From positions 104,265 to 142,411 of the forward strand of contig CAOKHZ010000008.1 in assembly GCA_948468385.1 (NCBI GenBank): DNA of 38,147 nucleotides. The letters are read 5' to 3'. This document shows, one piece after another, positions 31,708 through 38,147 of the stretch. Both the position numbers and the translations under genes were made by a program. This DNA is from an uncultured Faecalicatena sp. (GTDB lineage Bacteria; Bacillota; Clostridia; Lachnospirales; Lachnospiraceae). The stretch's first letter is position 1. Each line of letters starts with the position of its first letter. The notes below the pieces were generated by a model, which worked only from the letters and a program-made list of their open reading frames with translations, ran no database searches and was not told where the DNA came from.

Positions 31708-32559
31708 ATGAAAGAGAAAGCACAAAGCTTTATGAACGGGCATGCGTTGGTATATTGTGTCATTATGGAAATCGCGGGATTGGGAGGAATGCTTTTGGCA
31801 GGATTCCTGATGCAGTTATTGTTAAACATCGTAGCACCCACGGTGGATTATTATGTGGTCTTGTTTCTACAAGAGGCGGTAGGTGCAATCATCATGATTG
31901 GGCTGATAAAGTTAAGCGGCTTGGAGGAAGTGGTGCATCGCAGGGGAATTGGTTTTGGCCGCGGTCTTTTGGTGGGCATGTATTTCTTGGTAATCTCCAT
32001 TTATACGCTGGTGGTTTCCGTGCTGATTTATGAAGGCGCGCGTGTGTATCGACCATGGTATTTGATTTTGATTTATGTTTCGGGCATGATGATGGTGGGT
32101 GTCGCCGAAGAGTTTTTATTTCGCGGAATTATCGCGGAAATTTTGCTTCGACATTTTGGCGCGACCAGAGCGGGGGTATGGAAGGCCGTGGTCATATCGG
32201 GATTTTTGTTCGGGTGCGCGCACTTGACGAACCTGATGGGGGGAGAGCCGGTGGGCGTCCTGGTGCAAGTGGCCGTGGCCTCGGTCATGGGAATGGTGTT
32301 TGCGGCCATTTATTTCCGCAGCGGGTGCATTTGGGTCACGGTCTTTTTGCATGGATTGGTGGATGTCGCGGGCACGATCGTCACGGGCATCTATGTTGGC
32401 GACGCCACGGTCGTGGACGTGATTTCGTCTTATACTCCGTTGCAACTGATTGGGATGATACCATATTTGATCGTGTTGTTGGTGCTTTTGCGCGGGAGCA
32501 AAATGGAAGAACTTTTGCGGAGGATGAACGGGGAGTTGCCGAATCAAGGGAAATGGTGA
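31708..32559 (+). CDS. CPBP (CAAX/Abi-type) intramembrane protease
   Basis: A 283-residue polytopic protein. The CPBP motifs are complete: AEEFLFRG (E134, E135, R139), FGCAHLTN (His near 172) and VFLHGLVD (third-motif His). Family members cleave membrane peptides, such as in bacteriocin self-immunity or maturation, but many have no known substrate. ATG 31708 has GGAGGAGAG upstream and lies about 30 bases after the predicted start. tadA follows 39 bases after its stop, behind a duplicated 14-bp segment. No bacteriocin-like small gene is seen alongside. Confidence 0.92.
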   Translation: MKEKAQSFMNGHALVYCVIMEIAGLGGMLLAGFLMQLLLNIVAPTVDYYVVLFLQEAVGAIIMIGLIKLSGLEEVVHRRGIGFGRGLLVGMYFLVISIYTLVVSVLIYEGARVYRPWYLILIYVSGMMMVGVAEEFLFRGIIAEILLRHFGATRAGVWKAVVISGFLFGCAHLTNLMGGEPVGVLVQVAVASVMGMVFAAIYFRSGCIWVTVFLHGLVDVAGTIVTGIYVGDATVVDVISSYTPLQLIGMIPYLIVLLVLLRGSKMEELLRRMNGELPNQGKW

Positions 32560-32590
32560 AAGGCAATACGTGTAAAATGAACGGGGAGTT
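32524..32590 (+). repeat. Direct 14-bp duplication across the CPBP stop, giving the tadA ribosome site
   Basis: ATGAACGGGGAGTT is found at 32524-32537 (inside the CPBP gene) and again at 32577-32590 (after its stop). The second copy supplies the GGGGAG located 10 bases before the tadA ATG. Confidence 0.8.
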
Positions 32591-32598
32591 ACAAGGTC

Positions 32599-33099
32599 AT
32601 GGAAAAGGATGAAAAGTACATGCGCGAGGCCATCAAGCAGGCGAAAAAGGCGTATGCATTGGAAGAGGTTCCCATCGGGTGCGTGATTGTTTACGAGGGG
32701 AAGATTATCGGGCGGGGGTATAACCGGCGCACGGTGGATCGAAACACGTTGGCACATGCGGAGCTTTTGGCCATCCGAAAGGCCGGAAGGAAATTGGATG
32801 ACTGGCGGCTTGACGGCTGCACGATGTACGTGACGCTTGAGCCTTGCCAGATGTGTGCCGGGGCCATCGTTCAGGCGAGAATCAAGCGGGTGGTGGTGGG
32901 ATGCATGAACCCGAAAGCCGGCTGCGCCGGGTCGATCCTGAATTTGCTCGATGTCGAAGCGTTTAATCATCAGGCGGAATTGACGACGGGGGTTTTGGAA
33001 GAGGAATGCAGTGCCATGATGACGGGGTTCTTTCGTGAACTGCGGGGAAAGCAAAAGAAGATGAAGGCGGCGGGACGCGTGGAAGAGCATGCAAGATAA
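32599..33099 (+). CDS. tadA: tRNA-specific adenosine deaminase
   Basis: A 166-residue zinc deaminase that converts A34 of tRNA-Arg(ACG) to inosine. The zinc and catalytic residues are HAELLAI (H53, E55) and PCQMCAGA (C83, C86). EVPIGCVIVYEG, the NPKAGCAGSILNLL block and the C-terminal helix ending in FFREL are typical of TadA rather than of free-nucleoside deaminases. The tail after 150 is Lys/Arg-rich. It is probably read from the CPBP promoter. In many Firmicutes tadA is followed by the SRP RNA and dnaX on the same strand; here the SRP RNA is on the opposite strand. Confidence 0.94.
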   Translation: MEKDEKYMREAIKQAKKAYALEEVPIGCVIVYEGKIIGRGYNRRTVDRNTLAHAELLAIRKAGRKLDDWRLDGCTMYVTLEPCQMCAGAIVQARIKRVVVGCMNPKAGCAGSILNLLDVEAFNHQAELTTGVLEEECSAMMTGFFRELRGKQKKMKAAGRVEEHAR

Positions 33100-33131
33100 A
33101 CGCCTTGCGGCGGTTGCAGGTAACGGGGCGT

Positions 33132-33156
33132 AAAAAAATATCCCGCAATTGGCGGG
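33132..33156 (-). terminator. Terminator of the SRP RNA gene
   Basis: On the minus strand, CCCGC and GCGGG (33142-33146/33152-33156) form a hairpin followed by ATATTTTTTT. It lies about 20 bases past the expected mature 3' end. Confidence 0.75.
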
Positions 33157-33174
33157 AAAGGAATCCTTTGTTAC

Positions 33175-33437
33175 GTGCATTACGCTTCGAATGGAAATTC
33201 CCAGACGTTACCCTGACAGCCAACTCAATCCAGGCACCCTCACAACACCCATGAGGTTCTGCTTAGTGCTGCTCCGTTCCCGACCTGACACGGTTCACAG
33301 ATTCACGTCGCGTGAGACCCAGATTTTCAACATCGCTTTTCAGGGGCGGCTCTGCAAATCGCCACCCTCCGCGTAATATCACCCCTGCTATAGCGGATTG
33401 CAGGTACAAGGTACCGCTAACACCCCGGCTGCACGAG
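33175..33437 (-). ncRNA. ffs: Signal recognition particle RNA, large bacterial type
   Basis: The minus strand carries the SRP RNA core GTGTCAGGTCGGGAACGGAG followed by CAGCAC and later GTGAGGGTGCCTGG, which form helix 8 with its GGAA tetraloop. At the 5' side, TAGCGGTACCTTGTACCTGC, then AATCCGCT, match the Alu domain of the Bacillus-type RNA. GTGCA near the 5' end pairs with TGCAC at the 3' end. A promoter (33443-33471) puts the start near 33437, and a terminator lies at 33132. The length of about 263 bases agrees with the approximately 270-base large form. Exact ends are estimated. It binds Ffh and targets membrane proteins to the translocon. Confidence 0.95.
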
Positions 33438-33442
33438 TCTTT

Positions 33443-33471
33443 ATTTTACATTGTTTTAACGGAAAAGTCAA
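33443..33471 (-). promoter_or_regulatory. Promoter of the SRP RNA gene
   Basis: On the minus strand, TTGACT (33466-33471), 17 bases, TAAAAT (33443-33448). It lies in the 20-50 bases before the divergent radical SAM gene at 33492, so the two may share control. Confidence 0.8.
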
Positions 33472-33491
33472 GATGACGAGAGGATACATTT

Positions 33492-35324
33492 ATGAAAATT
33501 TTGTTGGTCGCGATAAACGCGAAATATATTCATTCGAATCTCGCGGTCTACAGTTTGCGTGCATATGCGGCAGAGCGCGTACCACAATATAAAAAAGGGC
33601 TGGAGATTGCCGAGTACACGATTAACCAGCCGCTGGATTATGTTTTGATGGATTTATATGAGAAAAAACCGGCCGTGTTATGCTTTTCATGCTATTTGTG
33701 GAATATAGATTATGTGCGGCGGTTGCTTGGCGAGTTGCCCAAGGTGTTGCCGCATGTGAAAATCTGGCTGGGCGGGCCGGAGGTGTCGTATCATGCCGAA
33801 CGGATTTTGCGTGGCTTCCCCCATGTCGAGGGAATCATGTGTGGCGAGGGGGAGGAAACGTTTGTAGAATTGCTGCGGTTTTATCATGGCGGGGCGGGGA
33901 ACCTTGCGGAGATTGCCGGAATCGTCTACCACGAAAGTCAGGCAAATTATTGGACGGGGGAACATTTTGAAGCGCAACAAAAAAGGCGGGACGAGGAGCT
34001 CGGCGCGCGTAAAATTCGCGTAAACGTGGCCCGGCGCGCGATGAATCTTAGCCGGTTGCCATTTGTTTACAAGGATATGGCTAATTTTGAAAATAGGATC
34101 ATTTACTATGAATCCAGCCGGGGCTGCCCGTTTTCGTGCAGTTATTGTCTGTCTTCCGTCGATAAAAATTTGCGCTTCCGGGATTTGGATCTGGTAAAGA
34201 AGGAATTGCAGTTTTTTATTGACCAAAAAGTGACGCAAGTGAAATTCGTCGACCGCACGTTTAATTGCCGTCATGGCCATGCGATGGAAGTCTGGTCGTA
34301 CCTGAAAGAACATGACCGGGGATATACGAATTTTCATTTCGAGGTGGCCGCGGATTTGTTGGACGAAGAGGAGTTGGAGCTGATTTGTTCCATGCGCCCG
34401 GGATTGATTCAGCTGGAAATCGGCGTGCAGTCGACAAATGAAAGGACGATTCAGGAAATCAGGCGCACCATGGATTTTTCCAAGGTGGCGGGGGTGGTAG
34501 GAAGGATTCGCGCCGCCGGTAACATCCATCAGCATTTGGACCTGATCGCCGGGCTTCCCTTTGAGGATTATGAGAGTTTTCGAAAGTCGTTTTGCGACGT
34601 GTATGCATTGTGCCCGGAACAATTGCAGTTGGGATTTTTGAAGGTGCTCAAGGGGTCGCTTATGGAGGAAAAGGCGGCCGAGTACGAATTACGTTATCAG
34701 GACGGGCCGCCATATGAGGTGCTTTCGACCAAGTGGCTTTCCTATGCGGACGTGATTCGTTTGAAAAGAATCGAGGAGATGGTCGAGGTTTATTATAATA
34801 GTGGTCAGTTCGCGCATACGATGAAATTGTTGGAGCATGAGTTTGACGACGCGTTTTGCATGTACGAGGCTTTGGCAAAGTATTACAAGGAACATGAACA
34901 TTTCGCGGTCAATCACACGCGGATTGCCAGATACGAGATTTTATACGCCTTCATTTTAGAACGTATGAAAGTGTCAGAACGTATGCAGGCGCAGTTTGAG
35001 AAGCGGGAGGGGGAAGCGGCGGTTTTTCGTGGCGCGGATGGGTATCGCCAGATGCTGGTTTATGATTTGTACTTGCGGGAAAACGTGAAAAATCGTCCGG
35101 CGTTTGCCGGGGAAGAGACCGTAACGAAGGAAGAGGCGGCTCGGATTTATGGCCAAGAGGCAAAGGAACATAAGCTTTTGGCAGGATATGAGGCATATGA
35201 CAAGCGGCAATTACGGAAGATGACGCATTTGGAAAGAATAAACGGGGAGCTGTTATTGTTTGACTATCAGAATCGTGACGTGCTCACGCGTCAGGCAAGA
35301 GTATGCCGGGTGGATGGCATGTAA
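33492..35324 (+). CDS. B12-binding radical SAM protein with C-terminal DUF4080
   Basis: A 610-residue cytosolic protein. An N-terminal cobalamin-binding domain (about 1-150, with FSCYLWNIDYVR and LGGPEVSYHA) is followed by a radical SAM domain with the cluster motif RGCPFSCSYC (Cys near 212, 216 and 219) and the downstream VKFVDRTFN, EIGVQST and LIAGLPFE blocks. The C-terminal third (from about 400) is the DUF4080 region. Such proteins are common in Clostridia. The reaction is unknown, though methyl or C-C transfer is typical of B12 radical SAM enzymes. AGAGGA lies 9 bases before the ATG. It is divergent from the SRP RNA. Confidence 0.92.
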   Translation: MKILLVAINAKYIHSNLAVYSLRAYAAERVPQYKKGLEIAEYTINQPLDYVLMDLYEKKPAVLCFSCYLWNIDYVRRLLGELPKVLPHVKIWLGGPEVSYHAERILRGFPHVEGIMCGEGEETFVELLRFYHGGAGNLAEIAGIVYHESQANYWTGEHFEAQQKRRDEELGARKIRVNVARRAMNLSRLPFVYKDMANFENRIIYYESSRGCPFSCSYCLSSVDKNLRFRDLDLVKKELQFFIDQKVTQVKFVDRTFNCRHGHAMEVWSYLKEHDRGYTNFHFEVAADLLDEEELELICSMRPGLIQLEIGVQSTNERTIQEIRRTMDFSKVAGVVGRIRAAGNIHQHLDLIAGLPFEDYESFRKSFCDVYALCPEQLQLGFLKVLKGSLMEEKAAEYELRYQDGPPYEVLSTKWLSYADVIRLKRIEEMVEVYYNSGQFAHTMKLLEHEFDDAFCMYEALAKYYKEHEHFAVNHTRIARYEILYAFILERMKVSERMQAQFEKREGEAAVFRGADGYRQMLVYDLYLRENVKNRPAFAGEETVTKEEAARIYGQEAKEHKLLAGYEAYDKRQLRKMTHLERINGELLLFDYQNRDVLTRQARVCRVDGM

Positions 35325-35391
35325 GACGGAGCATGGCATGTAAAACGGGTCATGGCATGTAAGGCGGGTCATGGCATGTAAGATGGGTCAT
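35316..35391 (+). repeat. 19-bp tandem repeat spanning a stop codon (four units)
   Basis: Four units of the form GGCATGTAARRYGGGTCAT, at 35316, 35335, 35354 and 35373, each 19 bp, with one to three changes. The first contains the last two codons and stop (GGC-ATG-TAA) of the radical SAM gene. The last ends two bases into an ATG that is in frame with the next gene. Confidence 0.92.
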
Positions 35392-35416
35392 GGCAAGGAA
35401 AATGCGGGGTGGTAAA

Positions 35417-36541
35417 ATGGGAAACATGATGGACTATTTGGATTGGCGGGGAGATTTGAGTTTGACTCGCGAGCCGTTTTGTGAGGTGGACAATCTTTTG
35501 ATGGCTTACCTGGCATACGTGCGGATGGACGGTATCGCGCCAGCACCGGGGGAACCGAAAAAATCGCTTCGAGAGATTTCGGAAGCGTTTTTCCAGACGT
35601 ATTCGGAGGAAAAACTAAAAAAGGAAAAATCATTGACCCGGCTGGCGTGGAAGGTCATGCCAAAACTGGTTGAAAGCACGCGTTTTGGAAACATTTGGAT
35701 CCAAAATTACGTGAATTATGTGAGTCAGGAGAAAGAAGCACAGTTTTGTGCCATGGAAATCCTTCTCGATGATGGCACGGCGTTCGTGGCCTATCGGGGA
35801 ACCGATGACACGATTGTGGGCTGGAAGGAAGATTTTGCACTGGTCACGGGGGAAGTCACGGCGCAGACGGCGGCAGTGGATTATTTGAACTACGTGGGTG
35901 GCGGAAGCGAACGGATGCTTCGGGTGGGCGGACATTCCAAGGGTGGAAACCTGGCCGTTTACGCGTCCGCACGGTGCAAGGAACAAGTGCAAAATCTGAT
36001 TTTGAAGGTATACGACAATGACGGGCCGGGATTTCGCCAGGAATTTTTGGAAACGCCGGAGCTTTTGGCAGTCACGCCGAAAATCGTGCGCATCATACCG
36101 GAATATTCCATCATCGGCTTGCTGCTGCTCCATAACGTAAAGCCGCTAGTCGTAAAAAGCTCGCAGAATGCCGCCATGCAACATGACGGATTAACCTGGG
36201 AGGTGCTTGGAAATCATTTCGTATACGCGAAAGAGGTGGGGGCGGCAAGTCTCGTGTTTGACAAGACGTTGAAAAACTGGATGGGAGAAATTGAGGAATC
36301 CAAGCGGGAAGCGTTCATCGATGACTTCTTTTCCGTTTTGCAGGCACCGGGGGTGGAAACCTTGACGGAATTGCAGAGCGGCGGATTGCGGAACTTGAAG
36401 GCGATGCTGTCTCGGGCGGAGGAATTGCAGCCGGAGAGCAAGAAAATTATTCAGCAACTGCTGAAGGAAATCTGGAATAGCTCGACGGAATTTTTCACGG
36501 GACTGGGGGCTTCGCCGCACGGCCCAAAGTCGGCAAAGTGA
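35417..36541 (+). CDS. DUF2974 (Mbeg1-like) lipase-like alpha/beta hydrolase
   Basis: This 374-residue protein begins GNMMDYLDWRGDLSLTREPF, the usual DUF2974 N-terminus. FVAYRGTDDTIVGWKEDFAL and the nucleophile elbow GGHSKGGNLAVYAS (Ser174) mark a class-3-lipase-like fold. YDNDGPGF and IIPEYSIIGLLL follow. Substrate is unknown. ATG at 35417 has GGGGTGG about 5 bases upstream and matches the family start. Two ATGs at 35390 and 35402 are in frame, but the first is formed by the 19-bp tandem repeat. Confidence 0.92.
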   Translation: MGNMMDYLDWRGDLSLTREPFCEVDNLLMAYLAYVRMDGIAPAPGEPKKSLREISEAFFQTYSEEKLKKEKSLTRLAWKVMPKLVESTRFGNIWIQNYVNYVSQEKEAQFCAMEILLDDGTAFVAYRGTDDTIVGWKEDFALVTGEVTAQTAAVDYLNYVGGGSERMLRVGGHSKGGNLAVYASARCKEQVQNLILKVYDNDGPGFRQEFLETPELLAVTPKIVRIIPEYSIIGLLLLHNVKPLVVKSSQNAAMQHDGLTWEVLGNHFVYAKEVGAASLVFDKTLKNWMGEIEESKREAFIDDFFSVLQAPGVETLTELQSGGLRNLKAMLSRAEELQPESKKIIQQLLKEIWNSSTEFFTGLGASPHGPKSAK

Positions 36542-36550
36542 CGGGGCAGT

Positions 36551-36582
36551 GGGGCGGCCTATTGCCGTAGGCCGGCCACCCC
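36551..36582 (+). other. GC-rich hairpin after the DUF2974 gene
   Basis: GGCCTA (36556-36561) and TAGGCC (36568-36573) enclose TTGCCG, with GGGG/CCCC further out across a small bulge. No U-run follows, so termination is uncertain. Its GCCGTAGGCC resembles the core of the short palindromic repeat. Confidence 0.45.
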
Positions 36583-36632
36583 GTGAAAGGTAACAGATTT
36601 TGAAAAAATATGAACGCATTTGTTGCGGACGG

Positions 36633-36661
36633 TTGAATTAGAGCCGCGTACATGGTATACT
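36633..36661 (+). promoter_or_regulatory. Promoter of the Uma2-family gene
   Basis: TTGAAT (36633-36638), 17 bases, TATACT (36656-36661). The start is expected near 36668, giving a leader of about 90 bases. Confidence 0.7.
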
Positions 36662-36667
36662 TTCAGA

Positions 36668-36756
36668 TTGGAGGAGAAATATATTTTTATTGAAGGCGGT
36701 TGAGGGAACCACCAGGCGTGACAACGCCGATGTCGGCGGTTAAGGAGGAATCATTT
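36668..36756 (+). promoter_or_regulatory. Possibly structured leader of the Uma2-family gene
   Basis: The leader contains an early AGGAG (about 36672) without a following gene, then GGTT-GAGGG-AACC and GGCGT-GACA-ACGCC hairpins in a row, then GGCGGTTAAGGAGG before the ATG. The GGCGGTT of the ribosome-site region repeats the GGCGGTT that begins the first hairpin. No known riboswitch was recognised. Confidence 0.4.
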
Positions 36757-37332
36757 ATGGCATTACCAGCAAAGCAGATGCGGTATACATTCGCTGATTG
36801 TCTCGCATGGAATGGAGACGAGCGTATCGAAATCATCAACGGCGAGGCGTTTATGATGGCAACGCCGTCCAGGTTGCACCAAGAAATCAGCGGAGAGATA
36901 TTCCGCCAGTTGGCTAACTTTTTGGAAGGAAAGCAGTGCAAAGTCTATGCCGCTCCGTTCGGTGTCCGCTTGTTTGAGCGGGAGGAAGACAAGCCGGAAG
37001 ACGTGGACACGCTGGTTGAGCCGGACATTTCTGTGGTGTGCGACAAAAACAAGTTGGATAAGCACGGATGTAAGGGGGCACCGGACATGGTCATAGAAGT
37101 TCTTTCTCCCTCGTCTTTGAGGCATGACCGGCTTGTGAAGCTGAACTTGTACCAGCGGGCGGGAGTTAGGGAATATTGGATTGTCGATCCGGAGTATAAG
37201 TCCATACAAGTGTTTTTTTCAGATGCCAACGGTTTCCTCCAGACGCACGAGGTCTACCAGCAGGGGGACGTGGCAAGGGTCGGTGTCTTGGATGGATGTT
37301 TTATTGATTTGGGCAAAGTGTTTTCTGAATAA
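36757..37332 (+). CDS. Uma2-family (DUF820) PD-(D/E)XK endonuclease-fold protein
   Basis: A 191-residue protein. NGEAFMMATPSRLHQEI, VEPDISVVCD (Asp of the nuclease-like site), APDMVIEVLSPSS (Glu) and the KLNLYQRAGVREYWIVDPE block are the full Uma2 signature. The fold is that of restriction endonucleases, and the biological role is unknown. The family is very numerous in cyanobacteria and some other genomes, and less so in Clostridia. ATG 36757 has AAGGAGG 8 bases upstream; the frame is open from 36700. It has its own promoter. Confidence 0.93.
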   Translation: MALPAKQMRYTFADCLAWNGDERIEIINGEAFMMATPSRLHQEISGEIFRQLANFLEGKQCKVYAAPFGVRLFEREEDKPEDVDTLVEPDISVVCDKNKLDKHGCKGAPDMVIEVLSPSSLRHDRLVKLNLYQRAGVREYWIVDPEYKSIQVFFSDANGFLQTHEVYQQGDVARVGVLDGCFIDLGKVFSE

Positions 37333-37373
37333 GCGGCGTGGTAAAAATTGGTGTTTTATGGTGAAGGATGGAC

Positions 37374-37455
37374 GGGATGCGCATAGCCGCATAAGGAAAT
37401 ATGACGCTCTGTGGTTGGTGCAATACTCTTGGCCGATGGAATCTGCCATGAGTAT
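37374..37455 (+). repeat. Three-hairpin dispersed element, copy 3 (hairpin A missing)
   Basis: Only region B (from GGATGCGCA at about 37375) and hairpin C remain. B keeps its pairing largely by G-U pairs (TAGCCGC with GTGGTTG). C (37423-37455) is still a 15-3-15 hairpin with two mismatches and a GGA loop. It ends 20 bases before the rpiB ATG, in the same orientation as copies 1 and 2. Confidence 0.75.
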
Positions 37456-37475
37456 AAGCAAGAGAGGAGAAGGAC

Positions 37476-37928
37476 ATGAGGATTGGAATTGGAAATGACC
37501 ATACGGCATTGGAACTAAAGGCGGAAATCATCGCGTTTCTGGAAGAGAACGGGCACGAGGTGGTCGACTATGGGACAAAGGAAGCGAAGAGTTGTGATTA
37601 TCCGGTATATGGGGAAATCGTGGCGCGCGCCGTGGCGGCGGGCGAAGTGGAGCGAGGGATTCTGATTTGCGGGACGGGGCTGGGGATTTCCCTGGCGGCC
37701 AACAAGGTGAAGGGCATCCGGGCGGCCGTTTGCAGCGAGCCATATACGGCGAAAATGTCCCGGGCGCACAATGACTGCCAGGTACTGGCATTTGGCGCGA
37801 GGATTGTCGGAGCGGAGCTGGCGAAGATGATCGTGGACGTGTGGCTGAACACGGAGTTCGAGGGCGGCAGGCACCAACGGAGGGTGGACATGATTAACGC
37901 CGTTGAGGCTGAAAGCAACTGGCATTGA
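37476..37928 (+). CDS. rpiB: Ribose-5-phosphate isomerase B
   Basis: A 150-residue enzyme that interconverts ribose-5-phosphate and ribulose-5-phosphate in the pentose phosphate pathway. The catalytic region GILICGTGLGISLAANK (C65), the N-terminal GIGNDHTALELK and RAHNDCQVLAFGAR (H98) are typical of RpiB/LacAB proteins. AGGAG lies 6 bases before the ATG. A three-hairpin element copy directly precedes it. The next gene, glmM, begins 90 bases later and may be cotranscribed. RpiB rather than a galactose-6-phosphate isomerase subunit is likely because the catalytic Cys is present and no second subunit gene is adjacent. Confidence 0.95.
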   Translation: MRIGIGNDHTALELKAEIIAFLEENGHEVVDYGTKEAKSCDYPVYGEIVARAVAAGEVERGILICGTGLGISLAANKVKGIRAAVCSEPYTAKMSRAHNDCQVLAFGARIVGAELAKMIVDVWLNTEFEGGRHQRRVDMINAVEAESNWH

Positions 37929-37963
37929 ACACTTAATGAGCGCGGAAAGCGCGAATTTAGTGT
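37929..37963 (+). other. Hairpin between rpiB and glmM
   Basis: ACACTTAAT pairs with ATTTAGTGT (one T-T mismatch), then a tandem GA/GA mismatch, then GCGC/GCGC closing a GGAAA loop. It starts right behind the rpiB stop. There is no U-run, so it may stabilise or process the mRNA rather than end it. Confidence 0.55.
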
Positions 37964-38017
37964 AAGGTATTTCGCATATGATGTAATCGTGAATATTTAG
38001 AAAAGAGGATGAAGAAA

Positions 38018-38147
38018 ATGGGCAAGTATTTTGGAACGGATGGATTTCGTGGGGAAGCAAACGTGGTACTGACTGTGGATCACGCGTTCAAGGTAGGACG
38101 TTTTCTGGGCTGGTATTATGGTCAGGAGCATAAGGCGCGGGTCGTGA
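38018..38147 (+). CDS. glmM: Phosphoglucosamine mutase, N-terminal part (cut by window edge)
   Basis: The first 43 codons read [19 protein letters not shown] and then [14 protein letters not shown], the standard GlmM N-terminus. GlmM converts glucosamine-6-phosphate to glucosamine-1-phosphate for UDP-GlcNAc and peptidoglycan synthesis. The phosphoserine loop and the rest lie beyond the window. ATG 38018 has GAGG 9 bases upstream; an ATG at 38009 is in frame but sits on the ribosome site. Confidence 0.93.
   Translation, partial: MGKYFGTDGFRGEANVVLTVDHAFKVGRFLGWYYGQEHKARVV

Noticed and set aside
33175-33437. Plus-strand open frame across the SRP RNA region (33149-33376)
   Set aside because: It is antisense to the SRP RNA, whose conserved core is unmistakable on the minus strand.
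35316-35391. Possible CRISPR array
   Set aside because: The 19-bp units are directly adjacent without spacers, and no cas genes are present; it is a plain tandem repeat.

Overview
The window looks like a low-to-mid GC Clostridia chromosome, most likely Lachnospiraceae. Strong Shine-Dalgarno sites (AGGAGG, GGGAGG), TTGACA/TATAAT-type promoters, a large Bacillus-type SRP RNA with an Alu domain, an anaerobic nrdG and an Amt-PII fusion support this. The taxonomic call is inference. No transposase, integrase, phage gene, CRISPR array, tRNA or rRNA gene was seen.

Positions 1-21435 form a cell-surface glycan and membrane-enzyme region. On the minus strand at the left are a CoA-transferase III, a polytopic protein of unknown family, and a 6-pyruvoyl-tetrahydropterin-synthase-related membrane protein cut by the window edge. 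Two more copies of the unknown protein (4428-5672 and 6971-8191) lie on the plus strand, with a minus-strand acyltransferase-3 gene between them. The three copies share about 400 residues and a set of fixed charged residues. A minus-strand pair follows: a GT-C-like membrane protein and a bifunctional GHMP kinase/sugar-1-phosphate nucleotidyltransferase. Divergent from these is an eight-gene plus-strand operon (12255-21435): GT2 glycosyltransferase, GT39-like protein, UbiA prenyltransferase, HAD phosphatase, acyltransferase-3, a second GT39-like protein, MBOAT O-acyltransferase and its SGNH-like partner. Read together, these would build lipid-linked sugars, including probably a polyprenyl-phosphate pentose, move them outside the cell onto a glycan, and acylate it.

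Positions 21606-38147 hold mostly housekeeping genes: nrdG, a CsoR-like copper regulator with a His-rich N-terminus, a NodB deacetylase, maf, a GGDEF-EAL protein with a degenerate EAL domain, a YgjP-like metallopeptidase, amt fused to PII behind a leader with two terminator-like hairpins, a DedA protein, deoC with an AIM24-family gene, a CPBP protease, tadA, the SRP RNA (minus strand), a B12-binding radical SAM/DUF4080 protein, a DUF2974 hydrolase, a Uma2-family protein, rpiB, and the start of glmM.

The most unusual non-coding feature is a dispersed element of about 125 bp made of three hairpins. There are two full copies and one shortened copy, with base-pair-preserving changes between them. 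One copy fills the 5' leader of an unknown-family gene, one supplies the last codons and stop of a convergent gene, and one sits directly before rpiB. A shorter palindromic repeat occurs three times, and several genes end in short direct duplications that span the stop codon.
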